Source: Acidimicrobiales bacterium (lineage in GTDB: Bacteria; Actinomycetota; Acidimicrobiia; Acidimicrobiales; Aldehydirespiratoraceae). From it: a stretch of DNA of 64,000 nt. The stretch covers positions 1 through 64,000 of the forward strand of contig JAVJSI010000012.1 in NCBI GenBank assembly GCA_040219515.1, given 5' to 3'. The notes beneath the pieces were generated by a model. That model was not told where the DNA came from and searched no databases. It saw only the letters and a list, made by a program, of their open reading frames with translations. Shown piece by piece: positions 33,802-43,021 of this stretch. Positions within the stretch are counted from its first letter, which is position 1. Each line of letters starts with the position of its first letter. Both the position numbers and the translations under genes were made by a program.

Positions 33802-34736
33802 AGGACCACGGGGATCTGCCCGTCGGGGAACGTCGATGGGGAGAAGAACCAGCTCTCGATCGCGTAGCGCGGCTGCGTCATCGACTCGCTGACCGCGGTG
33901 CGGTGAAGGAAGAGGTGGTCGAACAGCAGCGCGTCGCCGGGGGCGAAGACCGGTCGGACGATGCCGGCCGAACCTGCCACCTCATCGACGACCGCCTGGG
34001 CGACCGACCAGTCGAACATGGCGTCGTGGGTTCCCGTGTCGACGACCCGATCGAGGCGTCGCGGCACGAGGTCCAGTCCGGGGGCGTCGACACCACAATC
34101 CGAGAGCGAGAGCCAGAGATTCACGGATCGGGTGTCCTCGCCCAGGAACGCCCCGTCCTGATGCCAGTTGGTCGGGATACCGGTCGGCACCCGGCGCAGA
34201 TTGAACTTGTTGGCCGAAATCACCGGTCGCTCGTGCAGGATCGACTCGACCAGGGCCAGGATGCCGAGCTCGTCGTAGCGGGTCAGGACCTCGTCGAACA
34301 GGCGGGGTGAGTCGACCGCCCAGATGCTGCCGGCGTCGCGCATGAACTTGCGACGCGGGCCGAGCTTGCCGTGCTCGGGACGCGGGGTGAAGGGCGTGAA
34401 CCACTCCTCTCGGCCGGCCCGCTCGTCACGCGGGAGATCGGCGGTCTCGAGCGCGCGGTCGATCGCGGTCCGCAACCACGCGGCCTCGGCCGCACCGACG
34501 AGACCGCGCACGAGCACGCAGCCGTGGTCGGCCATCAGCCGTCGATAGCGCTCGGCGTCGAGGTCGGCGGCAGCGACCTCGGGGATCTCGGGACCCGACC
34601 AGGGCCCGGCGGTGATCCGAGGCGGCAGCGGGTCGGGCGCGTGCCAGGTGGCGTCGCGGAAGTACTCGTGGCGCAAGCGGATCGCCTGCGCCGGTGCCAG
34701 CGTTGCCAGCGCCTCGGCGAATCTGTCGGCGTTCAC
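33798..34736 (-). CDS. PhyH-family 2-oxoglutarate/Fe(II) dioxygenase (1)
   Basis: A 312-residue phytanoyl-CoA dioxygenase-like protein. The facial triad appears as His-x-Asp in NWHQDGAF and a distal His in FDHLFLHRTAVS; PRYAIESWFF supplies the Arg that usually binds 2-oxoglutarate. Members hydroxylate lipids, amino acids or secondary metabolites; the substrate here is unknown. The GTG start at 34736 overlaps the stop of the second PhyH gene by four bases, so both are expressed together. It borders the glycan island and is convergent with a sulfotransferase. Confidence 0.75.
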   Translation of the reverse strand: MNADRFAEALATLAPAQAIRLRHEYFRDATWHAPDPLPPRITAGPWSGPEIPEVAAADLDAERYRRLMADHGCVLVRGLVGAAEAAWLRTAIDRALETADLPRDERAGREEWFTPFTPRPEHGKLGPRRKFMRDAGSIWAVDSPRLFDEVLTRYDELGILALVESILHERPVISANKFNLRRVPTGIPTNWHQDGAFLGEDTRSVNLWLSLSDCGVDAPGLDLVPRRLDRVVDTGTHDAMFDWSVAQAVVDEVAGSAGIVRPVFAPGDALLFDHLFLHRTAVSESMTQPRYAIESWFFSPSTFPDGQIPVVL

Positions 34737-35722
34737 GGGCGCACCGCGCCGCGCTGCGCACGCCGGACGTTGGACCGGTGCTCCTGGCGGAGGTATTCGC
34801 CGATCATCTCCTCGGCGGATGCGGCGACGTGTACCGGCAGCTCTTCGAACGGCGCGATCCGGTAGTCGAGGTCGCGCCAGTAGTACTGGTGCTCGTCGCT
34901 GTCCCAGTCGGCATAGATGTCCTCCCAATCGAGGGTGCCGAAGTGTGGGGACAGGCAGCCCTCGGTCAAGGGCTCACCTTCGCGCTGCCACCGGTAGTCG
35001 ATGGAGAGCCGCATCGCATTGGCCGAGAGGTTGTGCCGGGATGCATGGACGGTGAGCGAGGGGAAGACGAGCACGTCGCCCAACGTGAACTCGGTGGTCA
35101 CCCAGCGGCACTGCTCGAGCATGTCGAGGGGCAGCTGCGCACAGCGGTTCCCGGCACCGAGATGGGTCTCGAGGGGCAGCGGGCCCCAGCGGTGCGAACC
35201 CCGCAGGATCGCCAGACCACCGAGGGCCACCGGCACGTCGCTCAGGGGAATCCAGGTCGCGGTGAGACCCTCGGTGCCCTGATTGTTCGGGAAGTCCTGA
35301 TGCGGTGGCGTCGAGATCGCCTCGAACTCGGGGAAGATCATGCGACAGATCTTGAGCGGGTGGGCGAACGCGGTCGACCCGACCACCTGGTGCATCAGGT
35401 CGGTCAGGACCGGATCGTGGCCGAACTCGTGGAAGCTCTGGAGCTTCTGAACCCCGGCGAGGGGCTCCCAGAAGTCGTCCTCCCCTTCACGGACGGGCGT
35501 TCGGATGACCCGTGCGTCGAGCTGCTCGTCCCCACCGGCGATCCATCCGGCGCCGGCCAGCACGCCGGTGATCTGCTCCCTGATCCGTCGCAGCTTCTCC
35601 ACCGGGAGAATCTGCTCGAAGTAGAGGTAGCCGTCGTCAGCGAGTCGTTGGCGCAAGCGATCCGGTGCCCCGAGCAACTCGTTGGAGCGCTGCATCGGCA
35701 GAAACGCCCAGTCGTAGGTCAT
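34733..35722 (-). CDS. PhyH-family 2-oxoglutarate/Fe(II) dioxygenase (2)
   Basis: A 329-residue second PhyH-like oxygenase. HQDFPNNQG gives the His-x-Asp pair, VFPSLTVHASRHNLS the distal His, and MRLSIDYRW the 2-oxoglutarate-binding Arg. It differs substantially from its neighbour, so the two probably act on different positions or substrates. The ATG at 35722 begins the conserved N-terminus (MTYDWAFLP). It is divergent from the gene at 35794, with a 71-base gap between them. Confidence 0.75.
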   Translation of the reverse strand: MTYDWAFLPMQRSNELLGAPDRLRQRLADDGYLYFEQILPVEKLRRIREQITGVLAGAGWIAGGDEQLDARVIRTPVREGEDDFWEPLAGVQKLQSFHEFGHDPVLTDLMHQVVGSTAFAHPLKICRMIFPEFEAISTPPHQDFPNNQGTEGLTATWIPLSDVPVALGGLAILRGSHRWGPLPLETHLGAGNRCAQLPLDMLEQCRWVTTEFTLGDVLVFPSLTVHASRHNLSANAMRLSIDYRWQREGEPLTEGCLSPHFGTLDWEDIYADWDSDEHQYYWRDLDYRIAPFEELPVHVAASAEEMIGEYLRQEHRSNVRRAQRGAVRP

Positions 35723-35793
35723 CGAAGGGTCCGAATCCGCAGCATGCTGGTCATCAACACGCGAAGAATACCAGTGCGATCTACGGTTTGGGA

Positions 35794-36741
35794 ATGGAGC
35801 TCGTCCCCACCGTCGACCTACGCAAGCCATCGGGCGTGTCGCTCGAGGCGCTCGACGCGGCCTGCGCCGATCACGGCTTCTTCCTGCTCGAGGGTCATGG
35901 CCTCGACGATCTGATCGAGCGGACCTGGGCCGACACCCGGGCGTTCTTCGACACCGATCGGGCGAACAAGGAGGCAATCCGTCGCAATCCCGAGGCGATG
36001 CTCGGCTGGTACGACCGCGAGCTGACGAAACGCAAGCGTGACCACAAGGAGGTGTTCGATTTCATCGACCCGGCCATTCCCGACGACCGCAGCCCCAACC
36101 GCTGGCCCGCCGCCCCCGACTCGTTCCGGGCCACGATGACCGACTTCTTCGACGCCTTCGCCGCGCTCGCGGCCGACACGCTCTCGCTGGTGCAGGCCAC
36201 CCTCGGCCTCACCCCCGCCGTGGCGGCCACCCACCCGGCCCATCGCACCACCAGCAGCGTCCGCCTCAACCACTATCCCGTGGGCGATCCGGTCCCCGCC
36301 GACGACCGTGACGGACTCAACCCGCTCGGCGACGTCGCCCTCGGACACCACACCGACCCCGGCGTGCTCACGCTGTTGCTCCAGGACGACACGGGCGGTC
36401 TCCAGGCCGAATCCCACGAGCACGGCTGGATCGACGTCGAGCCCCGGCCGGGCACGATCGTGGTCAACCTGGCCGACACGATGCAGGTCTGGACCAATGA
36501 TCGCTATCGCGCCGCCGTGCACCGGGTGACCCCGATGACCGATCGCAGTCGCTACTCGATCCCGTTCTTCTCCAACCCCCCGCGGGATTGTGTGATCGAA
36601 CCGATCCGCGAACTCGCCGCTCCGGCGGCCCGGTATCGCTCCTTCACCTGGAAGGAGTTCATCCGGGGCCGATCCGAGGACAACTTCGCCGACTACGGGG
36701 CCGACGACGTCCAGATCAGCGACTTCGCCATCGCCCGGTGA
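35794..36741 (+). CDS. Isopenicillin-N-synthase-like 2-oxoglutarate/Fe(II) oxygenase
   Basis: A 315-residue oxygenase of the IPNS/ACC-oxidase/gibberellin-oxidase class. The N-terminal DIOX_N region is recognisable by VPTVDLRKPSG and FFLLEGHGL. The metal triad is His-x-Asp in LGHHTDPGVLTLL and His in AAVHRV, and RYSIPFF is the R-x-S motif for 2-oxoglutarate. The ATG at 35794 is chosen because the conserved start MELVPTVDL follows. It leads a same-strand run to 39101 that includes an isomerase, an EthD-like protein and a flavin oxidoreductase, suggesting a small catabolic or biosynthetic pathway. Confidence 0.8.
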   Translation: MELVPTVDLRKPSGVSLEALDAACADHGFFLLEGHGLDDLIERTWADTRAFFDTDRANKEAIRRNPEAMLGWYDRELTKRKRDHKEVFDFIDPAIPDDRSPNRWPAAPDSFRATMTDFFDAFAALAADTLSLVQATLGLTPAVAATHPAHRTTSSVRLNHYPVGDPVPADDRDGLNPLGDVALGHHTDPGVLTLLLQDDTGGLQAESHEHGWIDVEPRPGTIVVNLADTMQVWTNDRYRAAVHRVTPMTDRSRYSIPFFSNPPRDCVIEPIRELAAPAARYRSFTWKEFIRGRSEDNFADYGADDVQISDFAIAR

Positions 36742-36754
36742 TGGACACCGCCCG

Positions 36755-37516
36755 ATGACGGAGATCCTCCTGGGCACCATCGTGCTCGAGCCCAACCGAT
36801 GGTTCGGAGTCACCCAGGACACGTGGGCCACCACCCGCGTCAGCGACTGGCTCGACGCCATCGCGGCCGCCGGTTTCGACGGCATCGAGCTGTGGGAGCC
36901 GCACTTTCGCGACGCCGATGCCACGGAGCAGCAGGCGATTCTCGACCATCCGCTGCCGATCGCGGTCTACAACACCTATGTCGGTTTCGATGACGACGAC
37001 GATGCGGATCGGTACGCGGCGGCCGAGACGGTCCTGCGCACGGGAGCCCGGAAGGTGAAGTGGAACACCGGCGCCGAGCGCGACGACGGCGCCGCCGACG
37101 GGTACGCGGCGCGACTCGAGCGCTGGGCCGCCCTGCTACCGGGGGTCGAGCTGGTCTGCGAGTGCCACGACGGGTCGGCCATGGACGATCCCGCGGTGGC
37201 GGCGCGGGTGCTCGCCGCGGGCAGCAACGCGCTGGTCCACACCCACGACGACCTCGACCTGCTGCGAGCCAAGTTCGCCGCTTACGGCGAGCGCATCAGC
37301 CATGTCCACGTGAACCACCTGTTCACCGGCTCACCGAAGCTCGCCGACATCCGCGACGAGCTCACCGCCAAGATCGCGCTGGTCCGCGAGCTCGGCTTCG
37401 ACGGCACGTGGACGCTCGAGTTCGTGCACGGCACCGGCGGCGACCACGACGCGCCCGACCCGATGCTCGCCCAGGCGGTCGAGGACCTCGCCGTGCTGCG
37501 AGAACTGCTCGGCTGA
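36755..37516 (+). CDS. Xylose-isomerase-like TIM barrel protein (sugar isomerase/epimerase or AP endonuclease 2 family)
   Basis: A 253-residue TIM-barrel protein. FDGIELWEPHF near residue 40 and a series of metal-ligand-like acidic and His residues (CECHDGSAMDD, VHTHDDLD, HVHVNHLF, WTLEFVHGTGG) follow the order seen in the sugar-phosphate isomerase/epimerase family. It probably isomerises a sugar or inositol derivative; the exact substrate cannot be told. The gene starts 13 bases after the oxygenase and is followed after five bases by the EthD-like gene, so an operon is likely. Confidence 0.75.
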   Translation: MTEILLGTIVLEPNRWFGVTQDTWATTRVSDWLDAIAAAGFDGIELWEPHFRDADATEQQAILDHPLPIAVYNTYVGFDDDDDADRYAAAETVLRTGARKVKWNTGAERDDGAADGYAARLERWAALLPGVELVCECHDGSAMDDPAVAARVLAAGSNALVHTHDDLDLLRAKFAAYGERISHVHVNHLFTGSPKLADIRDELTAKIALVRELGFDGTWTLEFVHGTGGDHDAPDPMLAQAVEDLAVLRELLG

Positions 37517-37521
37517 ACGGC

Positions 37522-38148
37522 GTGCGGCTCATGCTCCACCTCGTCGCTCGTGACGGCGTCGATCTCGGTCCGGTCCTGGCCGAGACCCCCGACTCGCTCA
37601 CGGCGCTGGCCCGCGATCCCGTCTGCTTCATGGGCGCGGCCTCGCCGTTCGCCGGGGCCGTCGAGTCCGCCGTCGAGCATCACGACTCACTCGTCGAGTT
37701 CGCACACACGCTCGGCGAGCTGGTCGACCCGGCCCGGTCGATGGCGATCGCCGGCCGCGACCGCGTGTTCATCGCTCCCGCCGCGCCGACCCCCGTGCGC
37801 TACCAGTATCTCATGCACCGACGCGACGACTTCAGCCATGGCGACTATCTCGACCGCTACGAGTCGATCCACTCCGACTTCGGACTGCGCACGCCCAACA
37901 TCGAGGGCTATGTCCAGCTCCACGTCGACGTCGACGACTCGCGAGACCTCGGGTCGGCGACCGGCCTACGGGCCGACCCCTGCGATTCGATGTCGGAGCT
38001 GCACCTGCGGTCGGTCGAGCACTTCCTCGAGGGGATCATCGCCGATCCCGAGATCGGGCGACTCGCCGCCGAGGACGAGGAGCGCTTCGTCGACCGGCCC
38101 CGTTCGTTCGGCTTCGCCCACCACGTCGTGCAAGGCTCTCGCCCATGA
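37522..38148 (+). CDS. EthD-domain protein
   Basis: A 208-residue protein with a dimeric alpha/beta-barrel (EthD-like) segment in its second half: YLMHRRDDFSHGDYLDRYESIHS, in which the Arg-rich strand and His-x-x-F pattern are typical. EthD-type proteins assist cytochrome P450 or oxidoreductase pathways, or act as small oxygenases. The GTG at 37522 was taken as the start; ATG at 37531 is an alternative. The stop overlaps the next start by four bases (38145-38148), so it is coupled to the flavin oxidoreductase. Confidence 0.65.
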   Translation: MRLMLHLVARDGVDLGPVLAETPDSLTALARDPVCFMGAASPFAGAVESAVEHHDSLVEFAHTLGELVDPARSMAIAGRDRVFIAPAAPTPVRYQYLMHRRDDFSHGDYLDRYESIHSDFGLRTPNIEGYVQLHVDVDDSRDLGSATGLRADPCDSMSELHLRSVEHFLEGIIADPEIGRLAAEDEERFVDRPRSFGFAHHVVQGSRP

Positions 38149-39101
38149 TCATCCTGCGCTTCGACTTCCGCCTCGGTCCCCAGTCCACCGCAACGATGGC
38201 CGACCTCTACGGTGCGTCGCTCGAGATGTGTGAATGGGGAGAGGCCAACGGGGCGATGATGGGGATGTTCTCCGAACACCACTCGTCGAGCGACGGCTAC
38301 CTGCCCTCGCCGCTGGTGATGGCGGCGGCGGCCGCCGCCCGCACCTCCACGCTGTCGATCAATGTCGGTGCGCTGCTCGCCCTCATGTACGACCCCGTGA
38401 AGCTCGCCGAGGACATGGTGGTACTCGATCACCTCAGCCGCGGCCGGGTCGGCTACACGCTCGGGCTGGGCTACCGGCCCGAGGAGTACGCCATGTTCGG
38501 CGTCGACGCGTCGCAGCGCGGCGCGATCATGGACGAGCGGATCGGTGTCCTGCGTCGCGCCCTCGCCGGTGAGCGGTTCGACTGGGAGGGACGCACCGTC
38601 GAGGTCACCCCGGCGCCGTTCACCGACGGCGGACCGATGCTCTCCTACGGCGGCGGAACCCCGGCGGCCGCCCGCCGGGCCGGCCGGCACGCAATGATGT
38701 TCCTGCCCCAGCACGCCGACCCGGCGCTGGCCGAGGCCTACGACGAGGCCGCCGTCGCGGCCGGCAACCCGCCCGGCCTGTGCATGGCACCGGGCGCGGG
38801 CTCGCCGACCTCGGTGTTCATCGCGGAGGATCCCGACGCCGGCTGGGCCGAGATCGGCGAACACCTGCTGCACGACGCCCGCATGTACGGCCAGTGGCTG
38901 GGGTCCAACGCCTCCGCTTCTGGTTCACAGGCCACCACGGTCGACGCACTGCGGGCCGAGAACGGCCCCTACCGGATCGTCACGCTCGACGAGGCTCGGG
39001 CCCTGCACGATCGGTTCGGCGCACTGGCCTTGCAGCCGCTGTGCGGTGGCCTTCCGCCCGAGATCGCGTGGCGTTATCTCGAGCCGTTCGCCGACCTCTG
39101 A
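38145..39101 (+). CDS. Luciferase-like (LLM class) flavin-dependent oxidoreductase
   Basis: A 318-residue TIM-barrel oxidoreductase of the bacterial luciferase family, using FMN or F420. The pattern is typical: MFSEHHSSSDGYLPSPLVM, then DPVKLAEDMVVLDHLSRGRVGYTLGLGYRPEEYAMFGVD. The actinobacterial setting makes F420 plausible, but the cofactor is not decided by sequence alone. It ends the co-directional run from 35794 and is followed by a convergent GlnRS gene 12 bases away. Confidence 0.85.
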   Translation: MIILRFDFRLGPQSTATMADLYGASLEMCEWGEANGAMMGMFSEHHSSSDGYLPSPLVMAAAAAARTSTLSINVGALLALMYDPVKLAEDMVVLDHLSRGRVGYTLGLGYRPEEYAMFGVDASQRGAIMDERIGVLRRALAGERFDWEGRTVEVTPAPFTDGGPMLSYGGGTPAAARRAGRHAMMFLPQHADPALAEAYDEAAVAAGNPPGLCMAPGAGSPTSVFIAEDPDAGWAEIGEHLLHDARMYGQWLGSNASASGSQATTVDALRAENGPYRIVTLDEARALHDRFGALALQPLCGGLPPEIAWRYLEPFADL

Positions 39102-39113
39102 CGATTCCGGCGC

Positions 39114-40769
39114 TCAGCGACTCTGGCGCTTCTGGATGTTGGCCCACTCGTCGCGCAGACCCACGGTGCGGTGGAACACGAGCGGTTCGTCGAGGTCGCG
39201 GGCGAAGTAGCCGAGGCGTTCGAACTGCACGACCTCGCCGCGCGGTGTGTCGGCCAGGATCGGCTCGAGCTTGCAGCCGCTGCGGACCTCGCGCGAGTTC
39301 GGGTTGAGCGATGCCAGCGGATCCTCGCCGTCGGCGCCGGGGTGCTCGTCGGTGAACAGTCGATCGTAGAGCATCACCGTGGCGTCGACGGCGTGGTCGG
39401 CCGACACCCAGTGGATCGTGGCCTTCACCTTGCGGCCGTCGGGGGCCTGACCGCCGGCCGTCTCGGGGTCGTAGGTGCAGAGCAGGCGGGTGGGCTCGCC
39501 GTCGGGACCGGTCTCGACCTCGTCGCAGGTGATGAAGTAGCCCGCCCGCAGCCGCACCTCGGTGCCGGGCGAAAGTCGGTAGAACTTCTTGGGCGGGTCG
39601 ATCATGAAGTCGTCACGCTCGATGAACAGTCGCCCACTGAACGGCACCTCGCGGGTGCCGGCCGACTCGTCCTCGGGATTGTTGATCGCGTCGCGAACGT
39701 CCTTCTCGCCCTCGGGCCAGTTGGTGATGACCACTTCGAGCGGGTCGAGCACGGCCATGCGCCGCAACGCATGGGCGTTGTGGTGGGTGCGCACGAACGA
39801 TTCGAGCAGCTCGATCTCGTGGGTGCCGTTGACCCGGGCGATACCGATGTGGGACGCGAACGCCCGGATGGCCTCGGCGGGATAGCCACGGCGACGCAGG
39901 CCGCGGATGGTCGGCATGCGGGGGTCGTCCCAGCCGTCGACGAGGTTCTCCTCGACGAGCTGGAGCAGCTTGCGCTTGGACATCACCGTGTGGGTGAGGT
40001 TGAGGCGGGCGAACTCGGTCTGGCGCGGGCGGTCGGCGGGTAGGCCGAGCTGCTCGATGAACCAGTCGTAGAGCGGGCGGTGCGAGTCGAACTCCAGGGT
40101 GCAGAGCGAGTGGGTCGTGCCCTCGATGGCGTCGCTCTGGCCGTGGGCCCAGTCGTAGGTGGGGTAGATCTTCCAGGTGTCGCCGGTGCGGAAGTGGTGG
40201 CTGTGGCGGATGCGATACATCACGGGGTCACGCATCTGCATGTTCTCGTGGTTCATGTCGATCTTCGCTCGCAGCACGCGGGAACCCTCGGGCGCATCGC
40301 CGGCCTTCATCGCCGCGAACAGCTCGAGGTTCTCCTCGACGCTGCGGTCACGCCACGGGCTGTCGACGCCCGGCTCGGTGAACCCGCCGCGGTTCTGCGA
40401 GATGGTCTCGGCGTCCTGATCGTCGACGTAGGCCAAACCCTTCTCGATCAGCTCCACCGCCCACGCATGGAGCTGGTCGAAGTAGTCGGACGCGAACGTG
40501 GGCTCGCCCGGCTCGAATCCGAGCCACCGCACGTCGTCCTGGATCGCCTCGACGAAGCTGGCGTCCTCGGTATCCGGGTTCGTGTCGTCGAAGCGCAGCA
40601 CGCAGGTGCCGTCGAACTCCTCGGCGACGCCGAAGTTCAGGCTGATCGCCTTGGCGTGACCGATGTGCAGGAAGCCGTTGGGCTCAGGCGGGAAGCGCGT
40701 CTGCACCCGGCCGCCGTAGGGGCCGTCGGCACAGTCGCTGGCGATCTTCTCGCGGATGAAGTCGGTCAC
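39114..40769 (-). CDS. glnS: Glutaminyl-tRNA synthetase
   Basis: A 551-residue class I aminoacyl-tRNA synthetase that charges tRNA-Gln directly with glutamine. PPEPNGFLHIGHAKAI (27-42) carries the HIGH motif at 35-38, VMSKR (262-266) is the KMSKS equivalent, and the C-terminal anticodon-binding beta barrels are present (RVPF-type EVPFSGRLFIERDDFM, about 395-410). The length matches bacterial GlnRS. It is distinguished from GluRS by the FPPEPNGFLHIGHAKA signature and RFDDTNP. Its start overlaps the stop of the next upstream gene by four bases (40766-40769). Many actinobacteria lack GlnRS and use GatCAB, so its presence is notable. Confidence 0.93.
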   Translation of the reverse strand: MTDFIREKIASDCADGPYGGRVQTRFPPEPNGFLHIGHAKAISLNFGVAEEFDGTCVLRFDDTNPDTEDASFVEAIQDDVRWLGFEPGEPTFASDYFDQLHAWAVELIEKGLAYVDDQDAETISQNRGGFTEPGVDSPWRDRSVEENLELFAAMKAGDAPEGSRVLRAKIDMNHENMQMRDPVMYRIRHSHHFRTGDTWKIYPTYDWAHGQSDAIEGTTHSLCTLEFDSHRPLYDWFIEQLGLPADRPRQTEFARLNLTHTVMSKRKLLQLVEENLVDGWDDPRMPTIRGLRRRGYPAEAIRAFASHIGIARVNGTHEIELLESFVRTHHNAHALRRMAVLDPLEVVITNWPEGEKDVRDAINNPEDESAGTREVPFSGRLFIERDDFMIDPPKKFYRLSPGTEVRLRAGYFITCDEVETGPDGEPTRLLCTYDPETAGGQAPDGRKVKATIHWVSADHAVDATVMLYDRLFTDEHPGADGEDPLASLNPNSREVRSGCKLEPILADTPRGEVVQFERLGYFARDLDEPLVFHRTVGLRDEWANIQKRQSR

Positions 40770-41785
40770 CGGTTCATCGTATGCAGCCCGGCCACGACCT
40801 CGGCGAAGTGCTCGGGGTCGGGGGCGCGGTTGTTCACCAGGCTGACATGGTCGCTGATGCCATCGAGTCGAGCTGCGATGGCGGGCGCGATCTCATGGGG
40901 CTCACCCACGACGGCGATCGTCTCGATGAGTTCGTCGTCGATCAAACCAGGCATCTCGTCCCACCGGTTCTCGCGGGCCATCTGATTGAGCACGGGATGC
41001 AGATCGCCGTAGCCGTGGAGCTCGAAGACCGGCAGGTACGCCGGTGTGGTGGCGTAGAACGCAAGCTGGCCGCGCACCGCTTCGAGCGAGCGGTCGTACT
41101 CCTCCTCGGTGCGGCCCGTCACCACGATGGTGACGCAGACGACCTCGACGTCGGTCGCCGCTCGACCGGCACGGGCCGCGCCGTCGGCGATGGCCGGCAG
41201 CGTGAGCTCCAGCAGCGATCGGCGGGTGTTGACCGGGTGCACGAGGAAGCCGTCGGACACCTCACCGGCGACACGGGTGGAGAGAGGACCGAAGCCGGCG
41301 GTGAAGATCGGCGGCGGACCATGCGGATTGGGACCCGGATCGAACGCCGGGATCATCCGGGTGTGGGTGTAGAACTCGCCCTCGAAGCGCAGCCGCTCGC
41401 CGGTCTCCCATGCGTCCCAGATGGCCCGGATGGCCTCCACCATCTCCTTCATCCGGGCGGCCGGCTTCGACCACGGCATCGAGTAGCGCTGCTCGATGTG
41501 GGGTTGGATCTGCGAGCCGAGCCCGAGCACGAAACGTCCACCCGTGGTGGCCTGGAGATCCCAGCCGGTGTTGGCCAGCGTCATCGGTGTGCGGGCGAAA
41601 GCGATTGCGATGGCCGTGCCCAGTTCGATCCGGTCGGTGTGTTCGCCCGCGATCGCCAGCGGCACGAACGGGTCGTGCTTCGCCTCGAAGGAGAACGCCC
41701 GGTCGTAGCCGATGCGTTCGAGCTCGGGATAGACGTCGCGCGCCAGTCGTGGGTCTTCGGTCGGGACCGTGATGCTCACATGCAC
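40766..41785 (-). CDS. LLM-class F420-dependent oxidoreductase
   Basis: A 339-residue luciferase-like oxidoreductase of the TIGR03617/F420 type. The sequence shows AFARTPMTLANTGWDLQATTGGRFVLGLGSQ and PPPIFTAGFGPLSTRVAGEVSDG, both typical of F420-dependent members. The start GTG at 41785 gives the conserved opening VHVSITVPTED. It is divergent from the CoA-transferase gene with only 25 bases between starts. Its stop overlaps the GlnRS start by four bases, an unusual pairing of a flavin/F420 enzyme with a tRNA synthetase. Confidence 0.82.
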   Translation of the reverse strand: MHVSITVPTEDPRLARDVYPELERIGYDRAFSFEAKHDPFVPLAIAGEHTDRIELGTAIAIAFARTPMTLANTGWDLQATTGGRFVLGLGSQIQPHIEQRYSMPWSKPAARMKEMVEAIRAIWDAWETGERLRFEGEFYTHTRMIPAFDPGPNPHGPPPIFTAGFGPLSTRVAGEVSDGFLVHPVNTRRSLLELTLPAIADGAARAGRAATDVEVVCVTIVVTGRTEEEYDRSLEAVRGQLAFYATTPAYLPVFELHGYGDLHPVLNQMARENRWDEMPGLIDDELIETIAVVGEPHEIAPAIAARLDGISDHVSLVNNRAPDPEHFAEVVAGLHTMNR

Positions 41786-41810
41786 GAGCAAACTCTGCCA
41801 GATTGCGAAG

Positions 41811-42962
41811 GTGACCAAACCACTCCCCCTCGCCGGCACGCGGGTGATCGACTTCTCCCGGGTCCTCGCCGGTCCTCTGATCACCCAGAACCTGGCCGAC
41901 CTCGGCGCCGACGTGATCAAGATCGAGCGGCCGGGTCACGGTGACGACACCCGCATCTGGGGACCGCCGTGGCACCCCGGCGACGACGGCGGGCAGCACT
42001 CGACCTACTACGAGTCGCTGAACCGGGGGAAGCGTTCGATCGTGCTCGACCTGTTCGACGACGACGACCTCGCGTTCGCCCGGTCGCTGGCCCGCTCCGG
42101 CGATGTCGTGGTCGACAACTTCCGACCCGGGTTCATGGCGGGCCGCGGCCTCGACCGCGCCACGCTGGCCGTCGAGAGCCCGGCGGTCGTCACCTGCACG
42201 GTCACCGCGTTCGGCGAGGACGGGCCGGCGTCGACCCTGCCGGGCTACGACCTGGTCGCCCAGGCCATGGGCGGGCTGATGCACATGACCGGCGAGGCCG
42301 ACGGTCGGGCCAATCGGGTCGGGGTGCCCATCGTCGACATGACCACGGGTCTCTACGCAACCATCGGCCTGCTCGCCGCGTTGACCGAGGCGACCCGCAC
42401 CGGCGAGGGGCGGCATGTGTCGGTGAGCCTGTTCGACACCGCGCTGGCGGCGCTCGGCAACCACGGCACCGCCACGACGATGGCCGGCGCCGAGCCGCGC
42501 CGCGATGGCAACCGTCATCCGTCGATCGCCCCCTACGAGTCGTATCGCACCGCCGATGGCGACATCATCATCGCTGCCGCCAACGACAAGCTGTTCGCCG
42601 GAGTGGCCGCTGCGCTCGAGCGGCCGGACCTGCTCGACGATCCCCGCTTCGTCGACAACCCCACGCGTCGGGCCCACATCGACGAGCTGTCCGTCGAGCT
42701 CGAACGGACGTTGACGACCGACTCGCGCGATGCCTGGGTCGAGAAGCTCCGCAGTCACCAGGTGCCGACCGGCCCGATCAACTCGATCCCCGAGGCTCTG
42801 GCCTGGGCCCAGGAAGTCGGCATCGATGCGACGATCACCCGCGGTCGCTACACCGGCATCCGCTCGCCCATCGTGATCGACGGCGAGCGGCTCGACACGA
42901 CGCTGCCACCACCGCTGCTCGACGAACACGGCCCCGCCGTTCGCCGCGAAGCCGAGCGCTGA
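41811..42962 (+). CDS. Class III CoA-transferase (CaiB/BaiF family)
   Basis: A 383-residue family III CoA-transferase, which moves CoA between carboxylic acids through an aspartyl-CoA thioester. LAGPLITQNLADLGADVIKIE begins the CoA-binding half, and Asp in GVPIVDMTTGLYA is the catalytic residue. NRGKRSIVLDL and GRHVSVSLFDT are also characteristic. The GTG at 41811 is taken as the start. The divergent neighbour is an F420-type oxidoreductase. The acyl substrate is unknown; carnitine, bile-acid or aromatic acid degradation are all possible. Confidence 0.88.
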   Translation: MTKPLPLAGTRVIDFSRVLAGPLITQNLADLGADVIKIERPGHGDDTRIWGPPWHPGDDGGQHSTYYESLNRGKRSIVLDLFDDDDLAFARSLARSGDVVVDNFRPGFMAGRGLDRATLAVESPAVVTCTVTAFGEDGPASTLPGYDLVAQAMGGLMHMTGEADGRANRVGVPIVDMTTGLYATIGLLAALTEATRTGEGRHVSVSLFDTALAALGNHGTATTMAGAEPRRDGNRHPSIAPYESYRTADGDIIIAAANDKLFAGVAAALERPDLLDDPRFVDNPTRRAHIDELSVELERTLTTDSRDAWVEKLRSHQVPTGPINSIPEALAWAQEVGIDATITRGRYTGIRSPIVIDGERLDTTLPPPLLDEHGPAVRREAER

Positions 42963-42983
42963 AGCGCTGACCAGGGGTTCTTA

Positions 42984-43015
42984 TTGACAAACGATATGGC
43001 GCGAGTTTATCGTTT
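42984..43015 (+). promoter_or_regulatory. Promoter with palindromic operator of the DUF2975/XRE pair
   Basis: TTGACA (42984-42989) is followed after 17 bases by TTATCG (43007-43012). A perfect 8-bp inverted repeat, aaacgata (42989-42996) and tatcgttt (43008-43015), overlaps both boxes. The ATG at 43022 lies nine bases past the -10, so transcripts are nearly leaderless. The XRE protein encoded at 43687 is the obvious candidate to bind here. Confidence 0.65.
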
Positions 43016-43021
43016 CTCGAT

